From Actinomadura macra NBRC 14102 (GTDB lineage Bacteria > Actinomycetota > Actinomycetes > Streptosporangiales > Streptosporangiaceae), in NCBI RefSeq assembly GCF_001552215.1, contig NZ_BCQT01000005.1:1-64000 (forward strand): 64,000 nucleotides of DNA, in the 5' to 3' direction. A model generated the notes under the pieces. It saw only the letters and a list, made by a program, of their open reading frames with translations, had not been told where the DNA came from and searched no databases. Both the position numbers and the translations under genes were made by a program. Of this stretch, positions 8,010 to 16,093 are shown in pieces; positions within the stretch are counted from its first letter, which is position 1; each line of letters opens with the position of its first letter.

Positions 8010-9072
8010 GTACCTGGACATACTCTTCCACCGCCTTGAGGGTCGCGCCCTGGTCGAGGCTGAGGTGTTCCAAGATCGTATAGCGGCCGGGCCGGGTCTG
8101 CGGGGCGTACTGGACGGCCTCGGCGAACTGCTCGACCGACAGGCCGACGTCGGCGGGGAACCGCGGCAGGCCGTGCCGGCCGAGGCAGGTGAGGATCTCG
8201 GCCAGCCGGTCCTCGCCCTCGCCGAGCCTGGTCGCGCGCAGGTGGTAGCAGAACGCCGCACCGATACCGGCGAGCTCGCCGTGGTTGGCGGTGCCCGGGT
8301 AGAGCTGGTCGACGGCGTGCAGGATCTCGTGGTCGCCGCCGCTGGCGGGACGGGAGTCCCCGGCGAACGACATCGCCATCCCCGACAGGACGAGCCCCTC
8401 GGCGAGGACGGTGAGGAACCGGTCGGACTCGATCGACTCCGGCTGGTGCAGCAGCGCCTCGGCGGCGGTGCGGGCGACGGTGAGGGCCAGCCGGTCGACG
8501 CGCTCGCCGCACTCGTCCGCGGCGAGCAGCCAGTCCGCCACGGCGGAGAAGTTGCTCACCACGTCGCCGATCCCGGCGCGGACGAGACGGTCCGGCGCCG
8601 CCCGGACGTAGTCGAGATCGACGACCATCGCCAGCGGCATGACCACGCCGAACGAGCCCTTGCCCTTCTCGTGGACGAGGGAGGCGACCGGGGAGCAGAT
8701 ACCGTCGTGGGAGAGGTTCGTGGCGACCGACACCATGGGGATGCCCGACAGCGTCGCCGCGTACTTGGTCGCGTCGATCGTGCGGCCGCCGCCGATGCCG
8801 ACGACGGCCTCGTACGATCCGGCGCGCAGCTTGCCGGCCAGGCTGACGGCCGCGTCCACGGTGCCGCCCTCGACCTGGAACACCTCGCAGGCCGTGAGGG
8901 ACGGCCGGACATGCTCGGCTATCTGGTCGCCCTGGCCGGGACCGACGGCGATGGCCACCCGGCCCTCGGTGACGATCCGCTTGTCGGCCAGCAGTTCGCC
9001 GAGGGCCGCGATGGCGCCGCGCCTGACGTCGATGGACAGTGGCGCGGTCAGCATCCGCGTCAGCAGGGGCAT
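7999..9072 (-). CDS. iron-containing alcohol dehydrogenase of the glycerol-1-phosphate dehydrogenase (EgsA/AraM) type
   Basis: A 357-residue enzyme with an N-terminal dinucleotide domain (VVGIGGGRTIDATKYAA at about 90-106) and the G1PDH-like signature VSVATNLSHDGICSPVAS (114-131). Likely metal ligands are D170 (AGIGDVVSN), a His in SGGDHEILHA (245-253) and H264 (ANHGELAGIG). This family reduces dihydroxyacetone phosphate to sn-glycerol-1-phosphate, the archaeal-type enantiomer, using NAD(P)H and a divalent metal. AGGAGG lies three bases before the ATG at 9072, which is close; an ATG at 9054 is an alternative. It sits between the cytidylyltransferase and the CDP-alcohol phosphotransferase, as expected for an enzyme supplying a polyol phosphate. 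The substrate assignment is inference. Confidence 0.8.
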   Translation of the reverse strand: MPLLTRMLTAPLSIDVRRGAIAALGELLADKRIVTEGRVAIAVGPGQGDQIAEHVRPSLTACEVFQVEGGTVDAAVSLAGKLRAGSYEAVVGIGGGRTIDATKYAATLSGIPMVSVATNLSHDGICSPVASLVHEKGKGSFGVVMPLAMVVDLDYVRAAPDRLVRAGIGDVVSNFSAVADWLLAADECGERVDRLALTVARTAAEALLHQPESIESDRFLTVLAEGLVLSGMAMSFAGDSRPASGGDHEILHAVDQLYPGTANHGELAGIGAAFCYHLRATRLGEGEDRLAEILTCLGRHGLPRFPADVGLSVEQFAEAVQYAPQTRPGRYTILEHLSLDQGATLKAVEEYVQVHGG

Positions 9073-9146
9073 GGGCCTCCTCGCTCGGGCTCGTCGGTCG
9101 CTCGGCTGTCCGTGGGCGCCGGGACCTGCCCGGCGCCGCGTCCGGT

Positions 9147-9890
9147 CTAGTAGCCCTTGGCGATCCGGCGGGCCTTCTCCAGGTCGTCGTGGTTGTCGAC
9201 CTCGACCCAGTCGACCTCGCCGATCGGCGCGACGGCGATGCGGCCGCCCCGGTTGACGAGTTCCTGGTACCCGTCCTCGTAGTAGAGGTCCGGGTTCCCC
9301 TCCCAGGTGGCCTTCAGGGCGTCGGCCAGCGGCTCGGCGGCGGCCGGTTCGATCAGGGTCGCGCCGATGTACTCCCCGTACGCGGTGGACGGGTCCATCA
9401 GCTTGGTGATGCTCTTCAGGTCGCCCGCACCGTCGAGGGTGACCTTCATCTCCTCGTCGGCGAGAGTTTTCACGTTGTCCACGGCCAGGAGGATGTCCGG
9501 CCCACGAGCGGACAATAGGGTCTTCTCGACACCCACCGGGTGGACCGTGTCGCCGTTGACCATGAGGACGCCCTTGGAGAAGTGCTCCCGAGCCAGCCAC
9601 ATGGAGTAGGCGTTGTTCCACTCCTCGGCCTTGTCGTTGTGGACGAGCGTGAGCGACACGCCATACCGCTCCTCAAGTGCGGCCTTGCGTTCCTCGACCG
9701 CCTCCGCGCGGTAACCGACGACGATCACCACGTCGGTCAGCCCGACCTCGGCCATGTTGCCGAGGGCGATGTCCAGGATCGTGGTCTCGCCGTCAGCGGT
9801 CTCGCTCACGGGGACCAGGGCCTTGGGGAGGGTGTCGGTGTACGGCCGCAGCCTCCGGCCCGCGCCCGCCGCCAGCACCATGCCGATCAT
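9147..9890 (-). CDS. sugar-/polyol-phosphate nucleotidyltransferase (COG1213, phosphocholine/inositol-1-P cytidylyltransferase-like)
   Basis: A 247-residue nucleotidyltransferase. The N-terminus MVLAAGAGRRLRPYTDTLPK is the GxGxRLxPxTxxxPK nucleotide-binding loop; VLMVNGDTVHP contains the metal Asp, and EVDWVEVDNHDDLEKA closes the domain. It resembles choline-phosphate and L-myo-inositol-1-phosphate cytidylyltransferases, which are typically paired with a CDP-alcohol phosphotransferase. Here that partner lies two genes downstream. The ATG overlaps the stop of the DUF5941-like gene as ATGA. A 74-base gap then separates it from the dehydrogenase gene. It probably activates a phosphorylated alcohol with CTP. 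The substrate is not readable. Confidence 0.8.
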   Translation of the reverse strand: MIGMVLAAGAGRRLRPYTDTLPKALVPVSETADGETTILDIALGNMAEVGLTDVVIVVGYRAEAVEERKAALEERYGVSLTLVHNDKAEEWNNAYSMWLAREHFSKGVLMVNGDTVHPVGVEKTLLSARGPDILLAVDNVKTLADEEMKVTLDGAGDLKSITKLMDPSTAYGEYIGATLIEPAAAEPLADALKATWEGNPDLYYEDGYQELVNRGGRIAVAPIGEVDWVEVDNHDDLEKARRIAKGY

Positions 9891-10576
9891 GCTTCCTCTT
9901 CCTCCAGGTCGACCATCACGCCGCTGTCGTGTCCGGTCCGCGCCCATGTGGTGACGCTCTCGCCCGCGAACAACACGCCAAGGTAGGCGGCGAGCGCAGC
10001 GTACGCGAACGGGAGGAGCCCGCAGAGGCCCGCGAGGGCCGCAAGGAGCATCCGGCCCTCCCAGCCGAGCCCGGCGCGGAGGGCCCACGCCTGCGGACGG
10101 AGTCCCAGGCGGGAGCGGTACACGGTGTCGTGGTGGTGCAACGCCAGGACCGCGATCAGCACGTAGACGAGCGGTGCCGAAACCCCCTGCGCAAACCCCA
10201 ACACGGCGAGGTAACCATACTCGATCCCGCGGATTATGGGCGGTACGAGCCAGTCCATTGGTCTGGCGTGCGGGTGCGCGGCGGGCGCCGCCAGAAGCAG
10301 GACGACGACCGGAGCGTACAGCGCCGGGGCGGGCGTGCCGCCGGTGCCGGCCGCGGCGCGCGCGACCAGCCGCTCCGCGCCACGGGCGTTCTTACGCAGC
10401 GGAGGGGCGAGTTCCGGCCGGGTGACGACGTGCCGGTCCGGTACGTTGAGCGTGTCCAGCCGTTGGCACAGGCGGGTCAGCAGGCTGGGCGCCTCCCGGC
10501 CACCGCCGTAGGGCAGGGCGGCCGTGGGGCCGGCGTCCGCGGTCCGCCCGGTCGCGATGATCAGCACCCTGATCAT
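9887..10576 (-). CDS. DUF5941-like integral membrane protein, first gene of the operon
   Basis: The 229-residue product begins as a soluble 80-residue section (MIRVLIIATGRTADAGPT...) that looks like the remnant of a nucleotidyltransferase-type fold, then has three hydrophobic stretches: about 88-104, 122-147 and 178-205. The segment YVLIAVLALHHHDTVYR, followed by GWEGRMLLAALAGL, resembles the DUF5941 domain found beside CDP-alcohol phosphotransferases in actinobacteria. I recall that family from memory, so the name is tentative. GGAGG precedes the ATG by six bases. Its stop overlaps the cytidylyltransferase start. The HHHD cluster lies next to a membrane segment and could be functional. Role unknown. 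Confidence 0.6.
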   Translation of the reverse strand: MIRVLIIATGRTADAGPTAALPYGGGREAPSLLTRLCQRLDTLNVPDRHVVTRPELAPPLRKNARGAERLVARAAAGTGGTPAPALYAPVVVLLLAAPAAHPHARPMDWLVPPIIRGIEYGYLAVLGFAQGVSAPLVYVLIAVLALHHHDTVYRSRLGLRPQAWALRAGLGWEGRMLLAALAGLCGLLPFAYAALAAYLGVLFAGESVTTWARTGHDSGVMVDLEEEEA

Positions 10577-10660
10577 CGGCGCCTCCGGGCCTGGTCGGAG
10601 CAGTGCGGACCCGCACAGCGTAGTGGTTCGATGACATTGGGTAGTGGAGAACGGGCAGAG
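10577..10660. promoter_or_regulatory. divergent promoter region of the CDP-polyol locus
   Basis: These 84 bases separate the start of the five-gene minus-strand operon from the IspD/TarI-like gene. They must hold the start signals for both directions. No convincing -10/-35 pair or operator palindrome stands out. Confidence 0.45.
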
Positions 10661-11392
10661 ATGGCGACGCGGACGGTGGCGGTGGTGCTCGCGGGCGGTG
10701 TCGGCGCGCGGCTGGGCGCCGGCCGTCCCAAGCAGCTCGTCGAGGTGGGCGGGCGCACCATCCTGGCGCGTGCGGTCGCGGCGTTCGACGCGCATCCCGC
10801 CGTGGACGAGGTGATCGTCGTGATGGCGGCGGCGCACCTGCGGGAGGCCGCGGCCGTCGCCGCACCGTTCCGCCGGGTCAGCGCCGTCGTGGCGGGCGGC
10901 GACACCCGCACCGCCTCGACGGTCGCCGCGCTGCGCGCCCTGGAGGGGCAGGCGGACGAGGTCCGTGTGCTGTTCCACGACGCCGCCCGCCCGTTCGTCG
11001 GCGCCGCGGTGATCGACCGGGTCGTGGACGCGCTGGACGGGCACGAGGCCGTCGCGGTGGGCGTCCCCGCGTCCGACACGATGGTGGTGGTCGAGGACGG
11101 CCTCGTCGTCTCGATGCCGCCCCGCGAGACGATGAGCCGGTTCCAGACCCCGCAGGGGTTCCGGCTCGGGACCGTCCGCAAGGCCTACGAGCTGGCGCTC
11201 GCCGACCCGGGCCTGCGCGCGACCGACGACTGCGGCGTCGTGCACCGTTACCTGCCGGACGTGCCGATCCGGGTGGTCGCGGGCGACGAGCGCAACCTCA
11301 AGGTCACCCGGCCGCTGGACGTCGTCATCGCCGAACATCTGGCCACCGGCGATCCCGCCGCCGGCGACCCGAGCACCGAGGACCTCACGTGA
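10661..11392 (+). CDS. IspD/TarI-family cytidylyltransferase
   Basis: A 243-residue enzyme with the IspD-type N-terminus VAVVLAGGVGARLGAGRPKQ, the conserved HDAARPFV loop, the MSRFQTPQGFR segment and a C-terminal DERNLKVTRPLDVVIAEHL. IspD makes CDP-methylerythritol for isoprenoids, while TarI relatives make CDP-ribitol. The CDP-alcohol phosphotransferase and phosphodiesterase next to it favour a polyol role, but the IspD role cannot be excluded without knowing whether a second copy exists. The ATG at 10661 has GGAGAACGGG upstream; an ATG at 10631 is also in frame. Its stop overlaps the next start (GTGA). The C-terminal 15 residues are a low-complexity acidic tail. Confidence 0.75.
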   Translation: MATRTVAVVLAGGVGARLGAGRPKQLVEVGGRTILARAVAAFDAHPAVDEVIVVMAAAHLREAAAVAAPFRRVSAVVAGGDTRTASTVAALRALEGQADEVRVLFHDAARPFVGAAVIDRVVDALDGHEAVAVGVPASDTMVVVEDGLVVSMPPRETMSRFQTPQGFRLGTVRKAYELALADPGLRATDDCGVVHRYLPDVPIRVVAGDERNLKVTRPLDVVIAEHLATGDPAAGDPSTEDLT

Positions 11393-12141
11393 TCTTCGAG
11401 GACACCCCCGCCGTCATCGGCCACCGCGGCTACGGCGCCGGCGACCCGATCCCGCCGGGGTCCGGTTCGGCGGTCGCCGAGAACACGCTGCCGTCCCTGC
11501 TCGCCGCCGTCGAGGCCGGCCTGTCGTGGGTCGAGGTCGACGTGACGCGCACCGCCGACGACGAACTCGTCCTGCGGCACGACCCCACGATCCCCGAGGG
11601 CGACCACGTGGTGGACCTGCCCGCCACCGCCAGCGGGCTGCCGCGGCTCCAGGAGGTGTTCGCCGAGCTGCCCACCGACGTCGCCGTGGACGTCGATGTC
11701 AAGACCGTCCTGGACGACGCGGTCGACGAGCCGTCCCGGCGGACCGGGGCGCTGCTGCTTCCGGTACTCAAGCGCGAGGCGCGCCGCCGCCGGCTGCTGG
11801 TGACCTCGTTCGACCCGTCGCTGCTGGTCTTCCTGCGCGACGAACTGCCGGGTGTCCCGCTCGGCCTGCTGACCTGGCTGCGGTTCCCGCTGTGGCATGC
11901 CGTCCCCGCCGCGGCGGGGCTGGACCTCCAGGCCGTCGCCGTGCACACCGGCTCCTGCGGCTTCGAGCATCCCGACACGCGGCTGCGCCCGCTGGAGCAT
12001 TGCGTGGACATCGCGCACAAGGCGGGTCTGGACGTCATCGCCTGGTGCCCGTCCGCCGAGCGCGCACCGGACTACGCGGCCGCCGGGTTCGACGCGATGG
12101 TGGTCAACGACGTCCCCGGCGTGCTGGCCGCCGTCCGCTAG
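11389..12141 (+). CDS. glycerophosphodiester phosphodiesterase (GDPD family)
   Basis: A 250-residue TIM-barrel hydrolase with the family residues visible: HRG at 12-14 (VIGHRGYG), ENTLPS, EVDVTRTADDELVLRHD containing the Glu/Asp metal ligands and the second catalytic His, and a C-terminal VVNDVPGVLAAV. The enzyme cleaves glycerophosphodiesters to glycerol phosphate and an alcohol. No signal peptide is seen, so it should act in the cytoplasm. The GTG start overlaps the cytidylyltransferase stop, so both are made from one message. Its position suggests recycling or editing of the phosphodiester product of this locus; that is inference. The gene ends 7 bases from a convergent neighbour. Confidence 0.85.
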   Translation: MIFEDTPAVIGHRGYGAGDPIPPGSGSAVAENTLPSLLAAVEAGLSWVEVDVTRTADDELVLRHDPTIPEGDHVVDLPATASGLPRLQEVFAELPTDVAVDVDVKTVLDDAVDEPSRRTGALLLPVLKREARRRRLLVTSFDPSLLVFLRDELPGVPLGLLTWLRFPLWHAVPAAAGLDLQAVAVHTGSCGFEHPDTRLRPLEHCVDIAHKAGLDVIAWCPSAERAPDYAAAGFDAMVVNDVPGVLAAVR

Positions 12142-12148
12142 CAGCGGG

Positions 12149-12973
12149 TCAGGAACTTCCGCCGCTTCCGCCGCGCAGCTCGTCGCCGCCGTACATCTGC
12201 GTCCATTCACCGACGCCCTCGTCGGTGCCGGAGCCGCTCCGCGGCGTCTGGCCAGGCCTGTCCGAGCCCGCCGGCGGACTCGCAGGCGGGCTGGCGGGAG
12301 GCGACGGCGGCGCGAACGGGCTCGGCGAAGCACCCGGCGAACCCGGCGCACCTGGAGCGGGCTGTCCGTACTGGACCGGCGGTTGCCACGGGACGTTCTG
12401 CCCCGGCGCAGGGGGAAGGGCCTGACCAGGGGCGCCAGGCGCCCCCATGTGATGCGGTGCGCCCGCAGGGCCGCCCGCGGGCAGCCCCATCGGCGCGGGC
12501 GACGGACCACCGTACCGGGGCGCGGCACCTACCGCGGTACGCGCCTGCCAACGCGACGGCACTATCGACGCCACGACGAGCAAGACCCCCAGCACCAGGA
12601 AGACGCCGTTGGGACCAAGGCTGAGATACCCGACCACGATCCGGTCCGGGAACGGGTCCTTCGCCGTGTGCACCACCGTCCAGCGTGGTGCCAGCACCCA
12701 CAGGGCGCCGACGACGGTGAACGCGGCGCCCGGGACGAGGGAGGCCAGCGGCGAGAGGCGGGAACCCACCAGCAGGCCGAGCACGACGGCGACCGCGAGG
12801 AGGAGCACCGCGCCGATCCACTTGTCGCCGCCCTGACCGGACGAGCCGATGACCGCGGCGCTCCGGACGGCACGGCCCATCCGCTGCGTGCCGTACATCA
12901 GCAGCCCGGCGACCACCGGGGTCACGATCAGGCCGATCACCACGCCCATCGCGTGGCGGGCACCGTTGGACAT
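12149..12973 (-). CDS. four-helix membrane protein with proline-rich cytoplasmic tail
   Basis: The 274-residue product has four predicted membrane helices in its first 150 residues (VVIGLIVTPVVAGLLMY, IGAVLLLAVAVVLGLLVG, VPGAAFTVVGALWVLA, GVFLVLGVLLVVASIV). It ends in a 120-residue tail dominated by Pro, Gly, Ala, Gln and Ser (for example PSPPASPPASPPAGS). No enzymatic motif is seen. GAGGAGGGGG lies just before the ATG. The tail is typical of actinobacterial hypothetical membrane proteins; I do not recognise a named function. The gene is convergent with the phosphodiesterase and probably monocistronic. Confidence 0.7.
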   Translation of the reverse strand: MSNGARHAMGVVIGLIVTPVVAGLLMYGTQRMGRAVRSAAVIGSSGQGGDKWIGAVLLLAVAVVLGLLVGSRLSPLASLVPGAAFTVVGALWVLAPRWTVVHTAKDPFPDRIVVGYLSLGPNGVFLVLGVLLVVASIVPSRWQARTAVGAAPRYGGPSPAPMGLPAGGPAGAPHHMGAPGAPGQALPPAPGQNVPWQPPVQYGQPAPGAPGSPGASPSPFAPPSPPASPPASPPAGSDRPGQTPRSGSGTDEGVGEWTQMYGGDELRGGSGGSS

Positions 12974-13069
12974 GGGCCACCCCCTCCTCGGCCGGCGGCA
13001 CGATCCCGCCAACCTAACCCTGAGACGTACCCGAAAGCACGCGGGTTCACGGAAGGTTCCATCTGCCCG

Positions 13070-14140
13070 CTACTGGACGGCCTCGCCGGGTTTGGCGGGC
13101 GTCGGCTGGCCGAGGCCGGGCGGGCTGGTCAGGAAACCGACGCCCCAGGTGAGATGCATCGTGGCGAAGACGAGCGGCAGCCGCAGCCAGGCCGACACCG
13201 GCAGGCCGCGTCCCTCGACGGCCGCGCCGCCCACGATCGCGGCCGCGTAGCCGCCGGGCAGGATCCAGGCCGGCCAGAACCCGAGGATGCCGGCGACCGT
13301 CCCGGCGGTGATGGCCAGCACGGCGATCGGCGGTGCGAGGTAGCGCAGGTTGAGCGTGCCCTGGTGCTCGCGGCCGACGACGCGGCGCCACCGCCCGGTG
13401 TGGAAGTACTGCTTGGCGAGGGCCCGCAGGTTGGGCCGCGGACGGTAGGTGACGCGCATCCGCGGCGTGAAGAAGATCCGGCCGCCGCTCTGCCTGATGC
13501 GGTGGTTCATCTCCCAGTCCTGCGCGCGGGTGAACGTCTCGTCGTAGCCGCCGACGCGCTCCAGCGCGCTGCGGCGGAACGTGCCCAGGTAGACGGTCTC
13601 GACCTCGCCGGCCTCGCCGCCGGTGTGGAAGCGGGCGTTGCCGACGCCGATCTTGGACGTCATCGCGCGCGCGACGGCCTTCTCGAACGCGGTGACGCCC
13701 TCGGCGGCCATGATGCCGCCGACGTTGTCGGCACCGGACTCCTCCATCGTCTCGACCGCGGCGCGCACGTAGTCGGGCGGGAGCAGCGAATGCCCGTCCA
13801 CCCGGACGATGATCGAGTACTGCGACGCCTTGATCGCGATGTTGAGGCCCTGGGGGGTGCGCCCGGTCGGGTTGGCCACGACGACGATCCGGGGGTCCTC
13901 GCCGGCGAGCTTGCGCGCGATCTCCTCGGTGCGGTCACGGGACGGCCCGATCGCCAGGACGAGCTCCAGTTCGCCCGGATAGTCCTGGGTCAGGATGCGG
14001 CCGACGGCGTCGGTCAGGTGCCGCTGCTCGTTGAGCACCGGCATCACCACCGACACGGCCGGCCAGGTGCGCTCGCCGGGGACGGGACGGGACTGCGCGC
14101 CGGGCTGCTGGGCATGCCGGGCGTGGGGAGACGGATTCAT
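13070..14140 (-). CDS. family 2 glycosyltransferase, ExoA-like, membrane-bound
   Basis: A 356-residue enzyme (from the ATG at 14140): a GT-A domain beginning VSVVMPVLNEQRHLTDAV, a donor site IIVRVDGHSLLPPDYV, an acceptor region YLGTFRRSALERVGGYDETFTRAQDWEMNHRIR, and three C-terminal hydrophobic helices (about 265-340). This layout matches exopolysaccharide-chain glycosyltransferases of the ExoA type that act at the inner face of the membrane. The ribosome site is weak and a longer in-frame start exists at 14263, so the first residues are uncertain. It faces away from the LCP ligase gene, which could attach the polymer it helps make; that link is inference. Confidence 0.8.
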   Translation of the reverse strand: MNPSPHARHAQQPGAQSRPVPGERTWPAVSVVMPVLNEQRHLTDAVGRILTQDYPGELELVLAIGPSRDRTEEIARKLAGEDPRIVVVANPTGRTPQGLNIAIKASQYSIIVRVDGHSLLPPDYVRAAVETMEESGADNVGGIMAAEGVTAFEKAVARAMTSKIGVGNARFHTGGEAGEVETVYLGTFRRSALERVGGYDETFTRAQDWEMNHRIRQSGGRIFFTPRMRVTYRPRPNLRALAKQYFHTGRWRRVVGREHQGTLNLRYLAPPIAVLAITAGTVAGILGFWPAWILPGGYAAAIVGGAAVEGRGLPVSAWLRLPLVFATMHLTWGVGFLTSPPGLGQPTPAKPGEAVQ

Positions 14141-14390
14141 GTGGGCTCGCGGACGCACCTCGGCCTGGCGGCCTGAGGAGGCCCCCCTTCCTCTCTCTTG
14201 CTGGCTTGTCTGACGCAGCCCACGCCACCCAGGTTCGCGTGCGGGCCGCCGGGGTGTGGTCAAGACGGCGCCACGTTACTGCAAGGACACGAAGTCCAGG
14301 TACCCATCGGACGGGTGTCTCCCACTTTAGAGTGGTGGGGACTCGCGTCAGTACGAGCCAGATGAGGTCCTTGGGGAGGCGGCGGTCGGC

Positions 14391-16055
14391 ATGGCAGACG
14401 GGCACGACTCAGGTCGAGGCGACGCCGACCCGCTGGAGCACTACTTCCGGCCGCGTCCCTCGGGCGGTGCGCCGGAGGGCGCGGCGCCGGACGGGGACAT
14501 CGAGGGTGTGACCATCGAGGGGATGCCCGCGCCGCGGGTGCCGGTGGAGGGGCCGCGCGGCCCGCGTCGTCCGGGCCCGGGGCTCAGCCCGCGGGCGGCG
14601 ATCAGCGCCCGGCGGCAGCGGCGCTTCCTGATGGTCACCGGGACGATGTCGGCGTTCGTGCTGCTCACCTCGGGTGGCGCATGGGCGTTCCAGAACTACG
14701 TGACCGGTGCGATCGACAAGGTCTCGGTCGGCGGCCTCGGCAAGGGCAAGGACGCGCCGAAGGGCGCGATGACGATCCTGGTGGCGGGGGTCGACCGCCG
14801 CGAGGGTCTGACCAGGGAGCAGCAGCGGGCGGCGAGGCTGGGCCACGAGCCGGGCGAGCGGTCCGACACGATGCTGCTGCTGCACGTCTCCCGCGACCAC
14901 GACCGCGTGTCGATCGTGAACCTGCCGCGCGACTCCTACGTGACGATCCCCTCGCACAAGTCGAACGGCTCGGAGGGCGCGAAGGGGGCGCACGTCCCGT
15001 CCCGTCCGGGCAAGCTGACGTGGGCCTACCAGTTCGGCGGGCCGGACCTCACGGTCGACACGATCAAGCGGGCGACCGGCGTGTCCATCGACCACTACGT
15101 CGAGGTGAACTTCTACGGGTTCGTCAACATGGTGGACGCGCTCGGCGGCGTGGACGTGTGCACCGAGCAGCCGATCGACGACGTCAAGAGCGGACTGCGG
15201 CTCCCGGCCGGCAAGTCGCACGTGGACGGGCTGAAGGCGCTCGGCTTCGCCCGGGCCCGCTACACGCTGACCGGCGGCAGCGACCTCGGGCGCATCGACC
15301 GGCAGCAGCAGTTCATGGCGTCGATGATGAAGCAGGCGCTGTCCAGCAGGACGCTCAGCGACCCGGTGAAGTCGGCGAAGTTCCTGAAGGCCGCGCTGAA
15401 CTCGCTGCGCGTCGATCCGAAGCTCGCCAAGGACCTGCCCAAGCTGACCAACCAGATGAAGGACCTGTCCACCGACAGCCTCACGTTCGCGAAGGTGCCG
15501 TTGGCCAATCCCGACTTCAACACCGTCCTGTGGAACGCCCCCGGGCCGCAGTCGACCGTCCAGTGGGACCTGCACCGCGCGAACGACCTGTTCACCCGGA
15601 TCCGGCGCGACCAGCCGCTGGTCAAGGAGACGCCGAAGCCGAGCGCGTCGCCGACGAAGAAGCCGGCGAACGAACTGACGGTGGCGCCGGATGAGATCCA
15701 GGTTCGGGTCCTCAACGCGATCGGCACGCGCGGGCTCGCGACACGTGCGGGCGGGGAGCTGGACAAGGCGGGGTTCCACGCCTCCGTCGTCCCGGGCGTG
15801 GCACGCCGCGGCCTCCAGACGACCCAGATCCAGTACGGCCCCGGCCGCGAGGACTCCGCGCGGACACTGGCCGCCGCGATCCCGGGCGCGCGGCTGAAGG
15901 AGGTCCGCTCGCTCGGCCCGCGGGTGCAGGTGATGGTCGGCGCGAACTGGGACGGCGCCAAGAAGGTCAAGGTCGCGGGTGCCGCGCCGACCGCGTCCCC
16001 GGCCGGCGGCCCGGCGCTGGAGACGGGCACCGCCACCCAGAAGCTCTGCGGCTGA
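14391..16055 (+). CDS. LCP-family (LytR-CpsA-Psr) glycopolymer ligase with LytR_C domain
   Basis: A 554-residue type II membrane protein: a disordered cytoplasmic N-terminus (1-78), one membrane helix (about 80-102), the LCP catalytic domain (about 120-330) with SDTMLLLHVSRDHDRVSIV, LPRDSYVTIP, the Arg/Asp-rich FARARYTLTGGSDLGRIDRQ, and a C-terminal LytR_C domain (about 430-515, IQVRVLNAIGTRGLATRAGG). LCP enzymes transfer undecaprenyl-linked glycopolymers such as teichoic acids onto peptidoglycan. GGGGAGG precedes the ATG. It lies between a polymer glycosyltransferase and UDP-sugar genes, and 2.2 kb from the CDP-polyol locus whose product it might attach. Confidence 0.88.
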   Translation: MADGHDSGRGDADPLEHYFRPRPSGGAPEGAAPDGDIEGVTIEGMPAPRVPVEGPRGPRRPGPGLSPRAAISARRQRRFLMVTGTMSAFVLLTSGGAWAFQNYVTGAIDKVSVGGLGKGKDAPKGAMTILVAGVDRREGLTREQQRAARLGHEPGERSDTMLLLHVSRDHDRVSIVNLPRDSYVTIPSHKSNGSEGAKGAHVPSRPGKLTWAYQFGGPDLTVDTIKRATGVSIDHYVEVNFYGFVNMVDALGGVDVCTEQPIDDVKSGLRLPAGKSHVDGLKALGFARARYTLTGGSDLGRIDRQQQFMASMMKQALSSRTLSDPVKSAKFLKAALNSLRVDPKLAKDLPKLTNQMKDLSTDSLTFAKVPLANPDFNTVLWNAPGPQSTVQWDLHRANDLFTRIRRDQPLVKETPKPSASPTKKPANELTVAPDEIQVRVLNAIGTRGLATRAGGELDKAGFHASVVPGVARRGLQTTQIQYGPGREDSARTLAAAIPGARLKEVRSLGPRVQVMVGANWDGAKKVKVAGAAPTASPAGGPALETGTATQKLCG

Positions 16056-16060
16056 TCACC

Positions 16061-16080
16061 CTAGAATGCTGTTCTAGCAT
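16061..16080. promoter_or_regulatory. operator-like inverted repeat upstream of the thioesterase
   Basis: CTAGAA (16061-16066) and TTCTAG (16072-16077) form a perfect inverted repeat across five bases. A second, overlapping ATGCT/AGCAT pair occupies 16066-16080. It ends 13 bases before the thioesterase start and resembles TetR-family lipid regulator sites (TAGAA-TTCTA type), but its spacer is one base longer than in the KstR consensus I know. Confidence 0.55.
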
Positions 16081-16093
16081 CGAGGGAGGTCCC

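Noticed and set aside
10661..11392. Firm call as ispD of the MEP pathway
   Set aside because: Motifs fit, but the usual ispF partner is absent and the neighbours are polyol-phosphate genes, so only the family is assigned.
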